This document shows positions 55,982 through 64,000 of a stretch of 64,000 nucleotides of DNA, in pieces. Position 1 is the stretch's first letter. Each line of letters begins with the position of its first letter. Source of the DNA: Lederbergia citri. Its GTDB lineage: Bacteria > Bacillota > Bacilli > Bacillales > Bacillaceae_C. The notes below the pieces were generated by a model. It did no database searches and was not told where the DNA came from. It saw only the letters and a list, made by a program, of their open reading frames with translations. Both the position numbers and the translations under genes were made by a program. The stretch covers positions 539,280-603,279 of the forward strand of contig NZ_JAGYPG010000002.1 in assembly GCF_018343625.1 (NCBI RefSeq). The letters are read 5' to 3'.

Positions 55982-56758
55982 TCACACCCAACAAACAATC
56001 GTCTCCCCTGTTAAAACCTCCGCGGCTGGCCCACATAAAAACATCACAATGCTCGACATGTCTTCAGGGTGAGCAATTTTTTGCAAGCGGGATTTTCCTT
56101 CCTCTGTCTTAACTGTTCGAGTAGCTAGGAATCTACCAGTATAGGTGGGTGCTGGGGAAATGGCATTTACGTTTACATCATAAGGTCGCAATTGCTCCGC
56201 TAAACTTCTCGTATAATACGAGATTCCCGCCTTTGCTGTTGCATAAATGATCCCCTCTTGCACGGGCACATGTCCCGCAATCGAACCAACATTAATGATT
56301 TTTCCTGTTTTTCTTTCCTTCATATGAAGTCCAACATATTTACACATATACATAGTGGAAAGTAGATTTCGATCGACGACAGAACGAATATCTTCTACTG
56401 ATATATATAGGGCATCATTCGGATTAGGGCGTGGTGTTGAAAATCCAATATCACCACCCGCATTATTGACTAATATATCGATCGTTCCTAAACGTTCAAT
56501 GGCCTTTTCCACAACATTTGCAGCCTGCTTCGGATCTGACAAATCGCCTGCAATAAAATCTGCTTTTACCCCAAGAAACTGAATTTCCTTTGCTACTTCT
56601 TGTCCCGACACGGCTTCATTAAACTCACTTGCTGCTTGATCATTGATATCATGAACAATCACATTGGCTCCAGCTTTCGCTAAATCATAAATATATTGTT
56701 TTCCCAATCCGCGACTCGAACCCGTAACTAATGCATTTTTTCCTTTTAAAGCTTGCAT
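55982..56758 (-). CDS. SDR-family oxidoreductase
   Basis: The protein has 258 residues: TGSSRGLGKQ, LVNNAGG, NVGSIAG and YATAK. The N-terminal Rossmann fold carries VIVHDIND, an acidic end of beta-2 favouring NAD. It ends LTGETIVCWV rather than the usual GG-D tail. It begins one base after the TIM-barrel gene stop, so the two are coupled. The substrate is unknown. Confidence 0.85.
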   Translation of the reverse strand: MQALKGKNALVTGSSRGLGKQYIYDLAKAGANVIVHDINDQAASEFNEAVSGQEVAKEIQFLGVKADFIAGDLSDPKQAANVVEKAIERLGTIDILVNNAGGDIGFSTPRPNPNDALYISVEDIRSVVDRNLLSTMYMCKYVGLHMKERKTGKIINVGSIAGHVPVQEGIIYATAKAGISYYTRSLAEQLRPYDVNVNAISPAPTYTGRFLATRTVKTEEGKSRLQKIAHPEDMSSIVMFLCGPAAEVLTGETIVCWV

Positions 56759-56759
56759 A

Positions 56760-57749
56760 TTACACCTCCAATTGCAGGATATCGTTTTTCTTCATCAAAT
56801 AAGATAAATATGCCATCCCCACCGCCATTTCCTCCATTTCATATGCAGCAATAGCATTTGCGGGTTCTCCCTTTTCGAACGGAGTCCGCCATTCTCCTTT
56901 TGTAAAAGCATGGTCCTCCACAAAACGAAGAAGGCGTGTCAGCTGTTGGGCTGTTCTTTCCGGATATTCCGTCCAATAATCTTCCTGCAACACTCTAACA
57001 TGTCTTGCCTCCAATGCTCCATGTTCAATCGACAGCGTAATATTCGGATTCACCCTTTCCATTAATGAAAAAAGAGCCGGAAAATCAATCACACCTTGTC
57101 CAACAGGGCAACGGGCAAGACGGTATCCTTCATCTGACCAATAAATCTTGTAATCTTTTAAATGCACATTTTTTATATATGGAGCCATTTTCTCAAAAAA
57201 ATCCATTGGAACTTCTGCTGTTGCAAGAGGATTCCCAGTATCTAACGTAATGCCAAAATGATCAGAATCGATGGTTTCACATAACCATACGAGCTCTTCT
57301 GATGCTAAATCTTGGTGATTCTCAACCGTTAAATGAACCCCTACTTCTTCAGCTGTTTTTACAGCCTCTTGGAAAGATACTAGTATTTCATTAAGGAAAG
57401 TTTGCCATTTCCCAACCATTTTTCTGCGGTCACCGCCAAAATCAGCCCCACCTACTACCGTTCTGACTGTATGTGCGTCGATTTTGCTTCCCAGTTGAAG
57501 AACTAATTCTAAATATTGCGGGTCGAAACCGCTTGCAGCGATATTAATAAACAAACCTTTATTTCTAGCATACTCTCTAACTTCATCTAAATTAGCATCT
57601 ACTAGTATTTCGTATGGCAACTCTACCCCTTCAAGTCCATATTCTTCCGCCATCTTCATTTGTTGTAGAGCCGTAATTCGCAGGTTTTCTGCTTTTGGAT
57701 GTAAGCCCATATAAAAAACCGTCCCATATGCCGTAAGTCCAAACTTCAT
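56760..57749 (-). CDS. Sugar phosphate isomerase/epimerase-like TIM-barrel protein
   Basis: This 329-residue AP_endonuc_2-type protein has metal ligands in LTVENHQDL (Glu), GITLDTGNPL (Asp), KNVHLKDYKIYW (His) and LSIEHGAL (Glu). ATG 57749 follows AGGGAGG; the longer frame to 57794 overlaps the upstream gene and is not used. Related proteins isomerise or epimerise keto-sugars or inosose-type compounds. It is flanked by SDR genes on both sides. Confidence 0.85.
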   Translation of the reverse strand: MKFGLTAYGTVFYMGLHPKAENLRITALQQMKMAEEYGLEGVELPYEILVDANLDEVREYARNKGLFINIAASGFDPQYLELVLQLGSKIDAHTVRTVVGGADFGGDRRKMVGKWQTFLNEILVSFQEAVKTAEEVGVHLTVENHQDLASEELVWLCETIDSDHFGITLDTGNPLATAEVPMDFFEKMAPYIKNVHLKDYKIYWSDEGYRLARCPVGQGVIDFPALFSLMERVNPNITLSIEHGALEARHVRVLQEDYWTEYPERTAQQLTRLLRFVEDHAFTKGEWRTPFEKGEPANAIAAYEMEEMAVGMAYLSYLMKKNDILQLEV

Positions 57750-57762
57750 TCGTTTTCCTCCC

Positions 57763-58530
57763 TTATTCCACTGTCCAGCCACCATCAATGACAATCGATG
57801 AACCCGTCATAAAGCTTGAAGCCTCAGAAGCAAGATAAATGATTAGACCAGCTAATTCATCCGGTTTTCCCCATCGTTTAATAGGCAAGTGATCGAGGAA
57901 AAATTGATTGGCTTCCGGATTATTAATGACAACTTGGTTTAATTCAGTCGCAAATGGTCCTGGACAAATCGCATTGGCCGTTATATTATATTCTGCCCAT
58001 TCCAGCGCCATGACCTTGGTTAATTGAATTAGTCCACCTTTACTAGAACAATAGGCAGATCGTTCAGCAAGCCCTACCATTCCTAACATCGAAGCAAGAT
58101 TAATAATTCTTCCATATCTTTGTTTGATCATGTGCGGGGCAACTGCTTTCGAAACGAGGAATGGGGCTTTTAAGTTCGTCTCTTGCACCAAATCCCAACT
58201 TTTCTCATCATAATCTAATAGAGGTTTACGAATATTCACACCGGCGTTATTAATTAAAATATCAATACTTCCGAATTCATCTATAACCCGTTTAACTAAC
58301 TCATCTATTTGTTTGGCATCCAATACATCTACTGCATATCCGGAAATAGTTGTTTCATATTGATTGGACAATTCCAGTGCAGCATTTTCTGCTTTTTCAA
58401 CGTCCCTACTTGTAATAGCAACATTGGCACCTGCTGATGCTAGAGCTCTAGCAAATTCTAAGCCAAGACCTTGACAGCCTCCTGTAATAAGTGCAGTTTT
58501 TCCTTTTAAAGAAAATAGATTTGAAGACAT
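57763..58530 (-). CDS. SDR-family oxidoreductase (gluconate-5-dehydrogenase/KduD-like)
   Basis: The protein has 255 residues: TGGCQGLGLEFARAL, LINNAGVNIRKPLLDYDEKSWD, NLASMLG, YCSSK and FMTGSSIVIDGGWTVE. The NNAGxxxRKP pattern and C-terminal DGGWT are common in gluconate 5-dehydrogenase and 2-deoxy-D-gluconate (KduD) type enzymes. It is the first gene of the five-gene minus-strand operon and sets its likely theme as oxidation of a sugar acid or polyol. Confidence 0.87.
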   Translation of the reverse strand: MSSNLFSLKGKTALITGGCQGLGLEFARALASAGANVAITSRDVEKAENAALELSNQYETTISGYAVDVLDAKQIDELVKRVIDEFGSIDILINNAGVNIRKPLLDYDEKSWDLVQETNLKAPFLVSKAVAPHMIKQRYGRIINLASMLGMVGLAERSAYCSSKGGLIQLTKVMALEWAEYNITANAICPGPFATELNQVVINNPEANQFFLDHLPIKRWGKPDELAGLIIYLASEASSFMTGSSIVIDGGWTVE

Positions 58531-59202
58531 AGAACATCCTCCTTTGTTTTATCAGGCTAAAATTATGTTAATAAGTACAGGAAAAAATTAACAACGGAGT
58601 TTAAACGTGGTGGTCATTTCTAGATTCGATAGCTGTTATTGTCTGTGGAGAAAAAGGTAAAATAATACATATTTCTATTGGAACTTATTCATGTATGCGG
58701 TTATCATTGAGGTTTTAGGAATGGAGGCTTATGTAGGATTATCTCTTTAGACCAAGAATCTCTAAAAAAGTGTTTAGTGACTCTATCATACTAAAAAAAA
58801 AACAGTATTTATTCCCTATTAATCTCTATTTTTTCCATATATCTATTGTTGCATAACATTCATCTTGTTTTCTGGAAACTGTTTAAGGCAATGTGTTAAA
58901 GGAATTGATATTGTTCATTTTAGTTGGTAGGAATAATATATCGAAGTGTTATTTACAATATACCAAATTATTACAGATATTCAAGAGAATTCGGATTCAC
59001 CTAAGCAACTGCGCCAAACAAAAATACTCTTCATCTAGGCATACCATTCTATCGAACATCTTCAAGCTTCTAGGTAATATATTGATTATCCATTCAGATC
59101 TATAGATCGTTTCATTCATGGACCATCTAAAACGTCGAGTAGCCATGATTGCCGGCACCTCTATAAGAAAAGGGAAGAATTAAGACAAAGGTTAAAACAG
59201 AA
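58531..59202. other. Long intergenic region, no supported gene
   Basis: About 670 bp upstream of the SDR operon. A plus-strand scrap (MDHLKRRVAMIAGTS near 59120) resembles the first strand of a Rossmann protein but stops after 21 codons. I see no riboswitch, repeat or gene. The operon promoter should lie near 58560-58600. Confidence 0.4.
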
Positions 59203-59232
59203 ACCTCCCTGTTATAAAGATAGCAAGGAGGT
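59203..59232 (-). terminator. Weak terminator after the dehydrogenase fragment
   Basis: ACCTCC and GGAGGT pair around an 18-nt loop; on the minus strand TTCTGTTTT follows. Confidence 0.45.
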
Positions 59233-59248
59233 ATATTCACCTTATTTT

Positions 59249-59806
59249 CTATGGATTAACGATATTTACAGCATTCCCTTTAATAAAACTTTGCACATTG
59301 CTCACCGCAATATCCATCAAACGTTCACGAGCTTCCTTTGTGGCCCATGCAATATGCGGCGTAATAACACAATTTCTCGCTGATAAAAGTGGATTGTCAG
59401 CTGCAGGTGGTTCGGTAGAAAGAACATCTACTGCCGCCCCGGCAATGCTGCCTTCATTCAATGCATGCGCTAAAGCTTGCTCATCAATTAACGGTCCCCT
59501 AGAGGTGTTAATTACAAACGCGGATTTCTTCATTAGAGCAATTCGTTCAGCGTTCATCAAGTTTTCCGTATCCGGTGTCAATGGACAATGTAGACTAACG
59601 ACATCAGACCTTTTTAATAATTCCTCAAGTTCCACCCATTCTACCCCAGCCACTTCAGGAGGAGTTCGACGTCCGCTTCCAACAGCTAATACACGCATTC
59701 CAAACGCTTGGGCAACCTGCGCTGTTTGCCTGCCAATTCTCCCCAATCCAATTAAAACAATCGTTTTGCCAGCTAGCTCGATCAGCGGGGATTTTGTAAA
59801 AGAAAT
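59249..59806 (-). pseudogene. D-isomer-specific 2-hydroxyacid dehydrogenase, 5' truncated
   Basis: The open frame covers about 185 residues. It starts in SPLIELAGKTIVLIGLGRIGRQ, the beginning of the NAD-binding domain, and includes VVSLHCPLTPDTENLM, VINTSRGPLIDEQAL (substrate-binding Arg), DVLSTEPP (Glu) and NCVITPHIAW (catalytic His). Full proteins have about 100-140 residues of substrate-binding domain before this, and these are missing. A stop lies just upstream and no start codon with a ribosome site exists. It is a deletion remnant, not a small enzyme. Confidence 0.8.
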
Positions 59807-59898
59807 TTAATTCGACTATAACTAAGCTTATAATAATCACTCCTTGCAGGATAAAAGCCTCTCTTGTCGAATTGAGACTATTGGAGGGGGGATTATAT

Positions 59899-60140
59899 AT
59901 GACTAAAGTCCCTTACGCTGACTCAAATGGAAGATTATCAGTCGAAGTTCATTTGAAACATGCTTCAGATGTGTGTTTCTAGTTGACCGAAACAATTTTC
60001 GTAAGTATCAATCTGGTCAGCAATTCCAATATTATGGGGGCCATTATATAATATCTCCAGTAAACATAACAGTTAATGGAGACGGGCAATGGTACCTTAT
60101 TGTCCGTGGAGGTGGACAATACGAATATCGTTTCTACTAA
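59899..60140 (+). pseudogene. DUF1883-like protein, single-base frameshift
   Basis: Behind GGAGGGGG, ATG 59899 opens MTKVPYADSNGRLSVEVHLK and HASDVCF, then hits TAG. One frame over it continues LVDRNNFRKYQSGQQFQYYG, GHYIISPVNITVNGDGQWYL and IVRGGGQYEYRFY to TAA 60140. The joined sequence matches the DUF1883 pattern (a small beta-sandwich with CxxxL-DxxNF-Y-SG-YYGGH). One base appears lost between TTC and TAGTTGAC near 59983. It could be a sequencing error or a recent loss. Confidence 0.7.
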
Positions 60141-60203
60141 AAAACAATCCCTTAGACTACCTATTTATTGAAATCAAAATGGTTTATGCATAGTTTACTA
60201 CAA

Positions 60204-60247
60204 TTAAAAAAGGACGTTATCAAGTTAAAGAAGATGTTAACGTCCTT
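60204..60247 (-). terminator. Intrinsic terminator of the downstream sugar ABC operon
   Basis: AAGGACGTTA and TAACGTCCTT form a 10-bp perfect stem with an 18-nt loop; the minus-strand exit continues in T. Confidence 0.8.
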
Positions 60248-60325
60248 CCTTGCTCTTTACTATTTAAGAACTCGGTAGAACCTATCATACATACAGTGAT
60301 GACAAATTAATATGCAGAAGCGAAC

Positions 60326-61222
60326 TCAACCTTTAACCGCACCTGCAGTCATTCCATCAATAAACTTCCTTTGAAAAATAATATAAACAATAATAATAGG
60401 GATTATTGAGATTGAAACTCCAGCGGCAATCAGAGATTGATTTGAAGTATATTTACCGAAAAAGTACATTAGCCCTAAAGGCAATGTCCTATAGGTATCA
60501 TCATAGACAAACAATAAAGGTAGTAAAAAGTCATTCCATGACCACATAAATTCAAAAATAAATAATGATGTAATCGCTGGAACCATTAATGGTAACATTA
60601 CACGATAAAAAGTTTGAAATTCGTTACAACCATCAATTTTTGCTGCATCCATTAATTCATCAGGTAGATCTCTAAAAAAAGCCCTCATCATAAAAATTGC
60701 AAACGGCATAGAAAGTCCAAAATTAGGAATAATCATAGCCCAATAAGTATTAATTAAGTTTAAACTTTGAATTTTATAATATAGAGGAATGATCATAGCT
60801 TGTATTGGAACCATCATTCCAAACAAAAAAAAGAAAAAGAAAAGATTCCTACCTGGAAATTTTAGTTTACCAAATGCATATCCTGCCAAGGATGAAAGAA
60901 TTAAGATAACTATAACTCTTGGAAAAGCTACTATTACGCTATTGAAAAAATATTGACCCATTTTTCCAACTGTCCAGGCATCTATAAAATTAATAAATGT
61001 GATTGCCTTTGGAAATGTAAATGGATTTTGGTTCAGCTCTAATGGATCCTTTAAAGCAGCAAGTAGAATCCACAAAATAGGCATGATAGAAATCAATAAA
61101 AATATTATCAATATAATATAAACCAATACTTTGCTAAACGAAAATATACCCTTAATTTTATTTTTGGTTATACTATTTTTGATTGGGGGCACATTGTAAT
61201 CTATGTTCTTTTGAATTTCCAC
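60326..61222 (-). CDS. Sugar ABC transporter permease, MalG type
   Basis: This 298-residue protein has a cytoplasmic N-terminus of about 35 residues, six membrane helices, the EAA loop MDAAKIDGCNEFQTFYRVMLPLMVP and the typical end FQRKFIDGMTAGAVKG. GTG 61222 follows AGGAGG. It is the last gene of the importer operon, 12 bp after the MalF-type gene. Confidence 0.88.
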   Translation of the reverse strand: MEIQKNIDYNVPPIKNSITKNKIKGIFSFSKVLVYIILIIFLLISIMPILWILLAALKDPLELNQNPFTFPKAITFINFIDAWTVGKMGQYFFNSVIVAFPRVIVILILSSLAGYAFGKLKFPGRNLFFFFFLFGMMVPIQAMIIPLYYKIQSLNLINTYWAMIIPNFGLSMPFAIFMMRAFFRDLPDELMDAAKIDGCNEFQTFYRVMLPLMVPAITSLFIFEFMWSWNDFLLPLLFVYDDTYRTLPLGLMYFFGKYTSNQSLIAAGVSISIIPIIIVYIIFQRKFIDGMTAGAVKG

Positions 61223-61234
61223 ACCAAAACCTCC

Positions 61235-62119
61235 TTATTCATTCCTTTCAGCAAACCTTAAATAAGAAACTGAACAAATTGCAATAATAAATGCAAGAGC
61301 GATAGAAATTGCAGCACCATACCCAACATCATTCATTGTAAAAGCTTGATTAAACATATATGTGCCAATGACTTCCGATGAATGAAATGGACCACCTTTA
61401 GTCATCAGATATATTATGTCAAATACCTTAAAGGAACCAATAAGCGAATTCAGTATTAATAATGTGATTGTGTTTTTTAGCAATGGTATTGTAACAAAAA
61501 AGAAGGATTGAATTGAATTTGCTCCTTCAACTTTGGCAGCTTCATAAAAACTTCTATCTATACCTTGCATTGCTGCCATAAAAATTACCAAGCAGAATCC
61601 ATAATATGTCCAACTTCCCGCAACAATCAACGCTGGTAGCACCGTATTTTCATTACCTAACCAAGGTTGTGCAAAATTTGATAAACCAATCCATCTTAAA
61701 AAGGAGTTTATGATTCCAAAATCCGGATGGTATATCCAATTCCAGATAATGCCTACAGCCACTAACGAAACAATTACGGGCATAAAATATGTTAAACGAA
61801 ATATAATTTTTCCACGAATAAATTTCGAAGAAAGTAATGAAGCTAAAATCAGACCTAGGCTAACAGGAAGAACTACTGTTGAAATTATCCAATAAATATT
61901 ATGACTTAAAGATTTCCAAAATATGGGGTCATTCAACATTTTGGAATAATTCTCAAACCCAATATACTTCATAACTGGACTGGCCCCATCCCAACTATAG
62001 AAGCTGAATTGTATTGTTTTTATTATTGGATTAATAAGAAAGATTATATAAAATAATAATGCTGGAAGAACAAAAATAATAGGTCTAAATTCCTTAAGTT
62101 TTTTCACGAAAATTTGCAT
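61235..62119 (-). CDS. Sugar ABC transporter permease, MalF type
   Basis: This 294-residue protein has six membrane helices (the first about 11-33: PIIFVLPALLFYIIFLINPI) and the EAA loop YEAAKVEGANSIQSFFFVTIPLLKN. ATG 62119 follows AAAGGAAG and is preferred to the open frame from 62170, which runs through the hairpin. Confidence 0.88.
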   Translation of the reverse strand: MQIFVKKLKEFRPIIFVLPALLFYIIFLINPIIKTIQFSFYSWDGASPVMKYIGFENYSKMLNDPIFWKSLSHNIYWIISTVVLPVSLGLILASLLSSKFIRGKIIFRLTYFMPVIVSLVAVGIIWNWIYHPDFGIINSFLRWIGLSNFAQPWLGNENTVLPALIVAGSWTYYGFCLVIFMAAMQGIDRSFYEAAKVEGANSIQSFFFVTIPLLKNTITLLILNSLIGSFKVFDIIYLMTKGGPFHSSEVIGTYMFNQAFTMNDVGYGAAISIALAFIIAICSVSYLRFAERNE

Positions 62120-62140
62120 ACTTAGCTTCCTTTCTATTAG

Positions 62141-62176
62141 ATAGATGTGATAGGGAAAAATCCCTATCACATCTAT
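62141..62176 (-). other. Intercistronic hairpin after the binding-protein gene
   Basis: ATAGATGTGATAGGGA and TCCCTATCACATCTAT form a perfect 16-bp stem with an AAAA (TTTT) loop between the binding-protein stop and the first permease ribosome site. No T run follows. Confidence 0.7.
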
Positions 62177-62179
62177 TTA

Positions 62180-63502
62180 TTAATAGTTTCCAGCAGCAAT
62201 TTCCTCTTCGAATGCTTCTTGTTTTGCCTTTACAACTTCTTCTCCAGATTTCTTCCCTGCTATCAATTCTTGAAGGATATTTTGAGTAACATTATTAACC
62301 TTCTGTGGCATTAATACATCGATATTATAGGATAATCCCGCAGGTGAATTCGCCATATTGATTACATCTTTCGCTAGTGAATTTATATTTAATTCTTCAA
62401 CGTCAATATCTATTGGTGGAATTACACTATTCTCATACCAAATTTTCGCCATTTCCTCTGAAAACATATAATCTAAAAAGTCGACTGTTTCATCCGGATG
62501 CTTAGTATTGGCATTTACAACCAGTGCCCCACCGATTCCACCAGGTGCCGATGTCGGTAATGAAGGATTAATAGAGGGCATAAGGAAGAAACCAACGTTG
62601 TCTTTCATATTTTCAACCATTCCCGATACCATCCATGTTCCAGTAATTCTCATTGCTGCTTTTCCAGAATAGAATTCTTTATTCCCATCATCATATGAAA
62701 CAGATAATGGATTAGCCGATGTGTAACCATTTTTGACTAATTTTGCAAACTCATCTAACGCTTCAGCAAAGATCGGTTGATCAAAGCCCTCTTCATTATT
62801 TAATACTTTATCAATTTTTTCCTTACCAGCGACGGCTGTATAAAAAACACTTTCTAAATGAAAAGCAGGCCATTGGTCCTTATCATCAAATGAAATTGGT
62901 ACAATTCCTTCTGATTTTGCTTTCTCAAGTATTTCTAAAAATGCATCATATGTCTTTGGTATATCAACACCTAGCTTTTGAAAAATCTTTTTATTATAAT
63001 AAACACCGATTAACTCAATTTCATTACCAATTCCGTATATTTTATCGTCAAAAGTAACATGTTCAGTAACCCATTCAGGGAACCTCTCATCCCACCCATA
63101 ATGTTCAGAATATGTTGTTAGGTCTAATGCTTGACCAGCCTTGGCTAATACACCTAAATATCCCGGCCCTGCATCATAAAAGAACATATCCGGCCCTTCA
63201 TTACTAGTAAGAGCGGGTTTTATTGTTTTACGAATATCATCATTCTTCATCGTATTTCGTTTTATTTTAATATTCGGATTTTTCTCCTCGTAACTCTTAA
63301 TGATGGTTTCCAAGACGGCAGAATCACTTGGATCAGTGAATGGATCCCACAACATCAAAGTTGTTTTTCCATCTTTACTTTCATTACTATCTTTTGCCTT
63401 GTTATTACTATTTGGAGCACTCATTTCAGATGAACATGCCGATATTATTATGCTAAATAACAATATTAGTATTAATGAAATCCTTAGATTTTTGACCGAC
63501 AT
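62180..63502 (-). CDS. Sugar-binding lipoprotein (SBP_bac_1)
   Basis: This 440-residue protein has a lipoprotein signal (MSVKNLRISLILILLFSIIISAC) and a MalE-like fold: TTLMLWDPFTDPSDSAVLETII, KRNTMKNDDIRKTIKPAL, DMFFYDAGPGYL, GIGNEIELIGVYYNKKIFQKLG and GKAAMRITGTWM. ATG 63502 follows AGGGGGA. Its start overlaps the end of the TIM-barrel gene by about 50 bp. No ATPase gene is in the visible operon, so a shared ATPase is likely. Confidence 0.87.
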   Translation of the reverse strand: MSVKNLRISLILILLFSIIISACSSEMSAPNSNNKAKDSNESKDGKTTLMLWDPFTDPSDSAVLETIIKSYEEKNPNIKIKRNTMKNDDIRKTIKPALTSNEGPDMFFYDAGPGYLGVLAKAGQALDLTTYSEHYGWDERFPEWVTEHVTFDDKIYGIGNEIELIGVYYNKKIFQKLGVDIPKTYDAFLEILEKAKSEGIVPISFDDKDQWPAFHLESVFYTAVAGKEKIDKVLNNEEGFDQPIFAEALDEFAKLVKNGYTSANPLSVSYDDGNKEFYSGKAAMRITGTWMVSGMVENMKDNVGFFLMPSINPSLPTSAPGGIGGALVVNANTKHPDETVDFLDYMFSEEMAKIWYENSVIPPIDIDVEELNINSLAKDVINMANSPAGLSYNIDVLMPQKVNNVTQNILQELIAGKKSGEEVVKAKQEAFEEEIAAGNY

Positions 63503-64000
63503 TATTACCATCCCCCTGTAATTTTACTGGCACCAAACTTTTCAAGAAGTTAAGAGATTCATATAGACTTTCAATACTATTGCCGTGAATTCCGCATTCA
63601 AAAGATAAAAATCCTTTATAACCTGTTTTTTGAACTGTTCCTAAGTATAATTCAAAATTGGAATGCCCCATGCCAGGCTGTAATCTATTACTATCGGCTA
63701 AATGATAGTAACCAATATAATTTGAATACTTACAAATGGTGTCTTCAATTTTTTCTTCCTCAATTGACATATGAAAGAAATCGGCGATTACTTTAATACG
63801 CTCGCTCCCTACAAGCTCAATTAAATCTACTGCTTGCTTCACCGTATTTATCATGTGGTCCTCATATCTATTTAATGGTTCCAAAAAAACATTAATACGT
63901 TTCTTTTCCGCAAATTCTGCTATCTTAGTTAATGAGTCGACTAAAACTACTTGATCTTCTTCCTGGTCCCTAGGAGGTGAAAATGGTGGTAATCTTCTTG
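63453..64000 (-). CDS. TIM-barrel sugar isomerase/epimerase, 5' end outside window
   Basis: At least 182 C-terminal residues of an AP_endonuc_2-type protein are present; the frame is open to the last base of the window (LPPFSPPRDQEEDQVVLVDS, INVFLEPLNRYEDHM). Metal ligands are FLEPLN (Glu), VIADFFHM (Asp/His), GYYHLADSNR (His) and FLSFECGI (Glu). The last about 15 residues overlap the binding-protein gene in another frame. It probably isomerises the sugar imported by the following transporter. Confidence 0.82.
   Translation of the reverse strand, partial: RRLPPFSPPRDQEEDQVVLVDSLTKIAEFAEKKRINVFLEPLNRYEDHMINTVKQAVDLIELVGSERIKVIADFFHMSIEEEKIEDTICKYSNYIGYYHLADSNRLQPGMGHSNFELYLGTVQKTGYKGFLSFECGIHGNSIESLYESLNFLKSLVPVKLQGDGNNVGQKSKDFINTNIVI

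Overview
The window looks like chromosomal DNA of an endospore-forming, low-GC Bacillaceae soil bacterium. It has AT-rich intergenic DNA, strong AGGAGG-type ribosome binding sites with frequent TTG/GTG starts, a SASP-H spore protein gene, LplA/B/C-, Ugp- and Rbs-type transporters, catabolite-control (cre)-like sites, PhoP-box-like direct repeats and Bacillus-style intrinsic terminators. The species cannot be named from the sequence alone.

Layout. 0.2-3.0 kb: a c-di-GMP-I riboswitch, a frameshifted PAS-GGDEF-EAL-PilZ gene and a free-standing PilZ protein. 3.1-9.3 kb: a membrane protein, sspH-like gene, an Rbs-type sugar ABC operon (minus strand), an intergenic repeat array and a two-gene membrane/MltG-like pair. 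9.3-17.5 kb: a minus-strand amino-sugar/glycoside catabolic cluster (two Gfo/Idh oxidoreductases, TIM-barrel isomerase, NagB, NagA, a second NagB-like protein, GH4 glycosidase, nucleoside hydrolase). 18.2-19.9 kb: a chemoreceptor. 20.8-24.4 kb: an LplABC-type transporter lying between a decayed GGDEF fragment and an intact membrane GGDEF gene. 25.0-31.7 kb: a c-di-GMP block with a second riboswitch, an intact PAS-GGDEF-EAL-PilZ protein, a membrane diguanylate cyclase and an EAL-PAS-PAS-histidine kinase fusion. 32-37.7 kb: alpha/beta hydrolase, LacI regulator, EamA transporter, a 5'-truncated glycosidase, a TIM-barrel protein and a 52-bp tandem repeat. 37.8-43.0 kb: ugpC-A-E-B plus a glycerophosphodiesterase behind a PhoP-box-like array. 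43.5-47.7 kb: AraC regulator and a sugar ABC operon. 47.8-54.1 kb: a TIMP-like anchored protein, an Fbp/AEP-type ABC operon with a second PhoP-box-like array, and a second glycerophosphodiesterase. 54.3-58.5 kb: a sugar/polyol catabolic operon (three SDRs, TIM-barrel isomerase, UlaG-like hydrolase). 59.2-64 kb: two broken genes, then a sugar ABC operon led by a TIM-barrel isomerase cut by the window edge.

Three themes link the genes. First, c-di-GMP: two riboswitches of the same design sit before paralogous dual GGDEF/EAL genes, so the second messenger probably feeds back on its own metabolism, and an EAL domain is fused to a sporulation-type kinase. Second, carbon and phosphate scavenging: six ABC importers, five of them sugar-type. 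Two transporter operons, one of them Ugp, carry four-hexamer, 11-bp-period PhoP-like arrays and lie next to glycerophosphodiesterase genes. Third, genome decay: at least six gene remnants (GGDEF, integrase, glycosidase, 2-hydroxyacid dehydrogenase, DUF1883 and an unidentified C-terminus) lie between the operons. In all six transporter operons a stable hairpin lies directly 3' of the binding-protein gene, which suggests a shared way of making more binding protein than membrane subunits.
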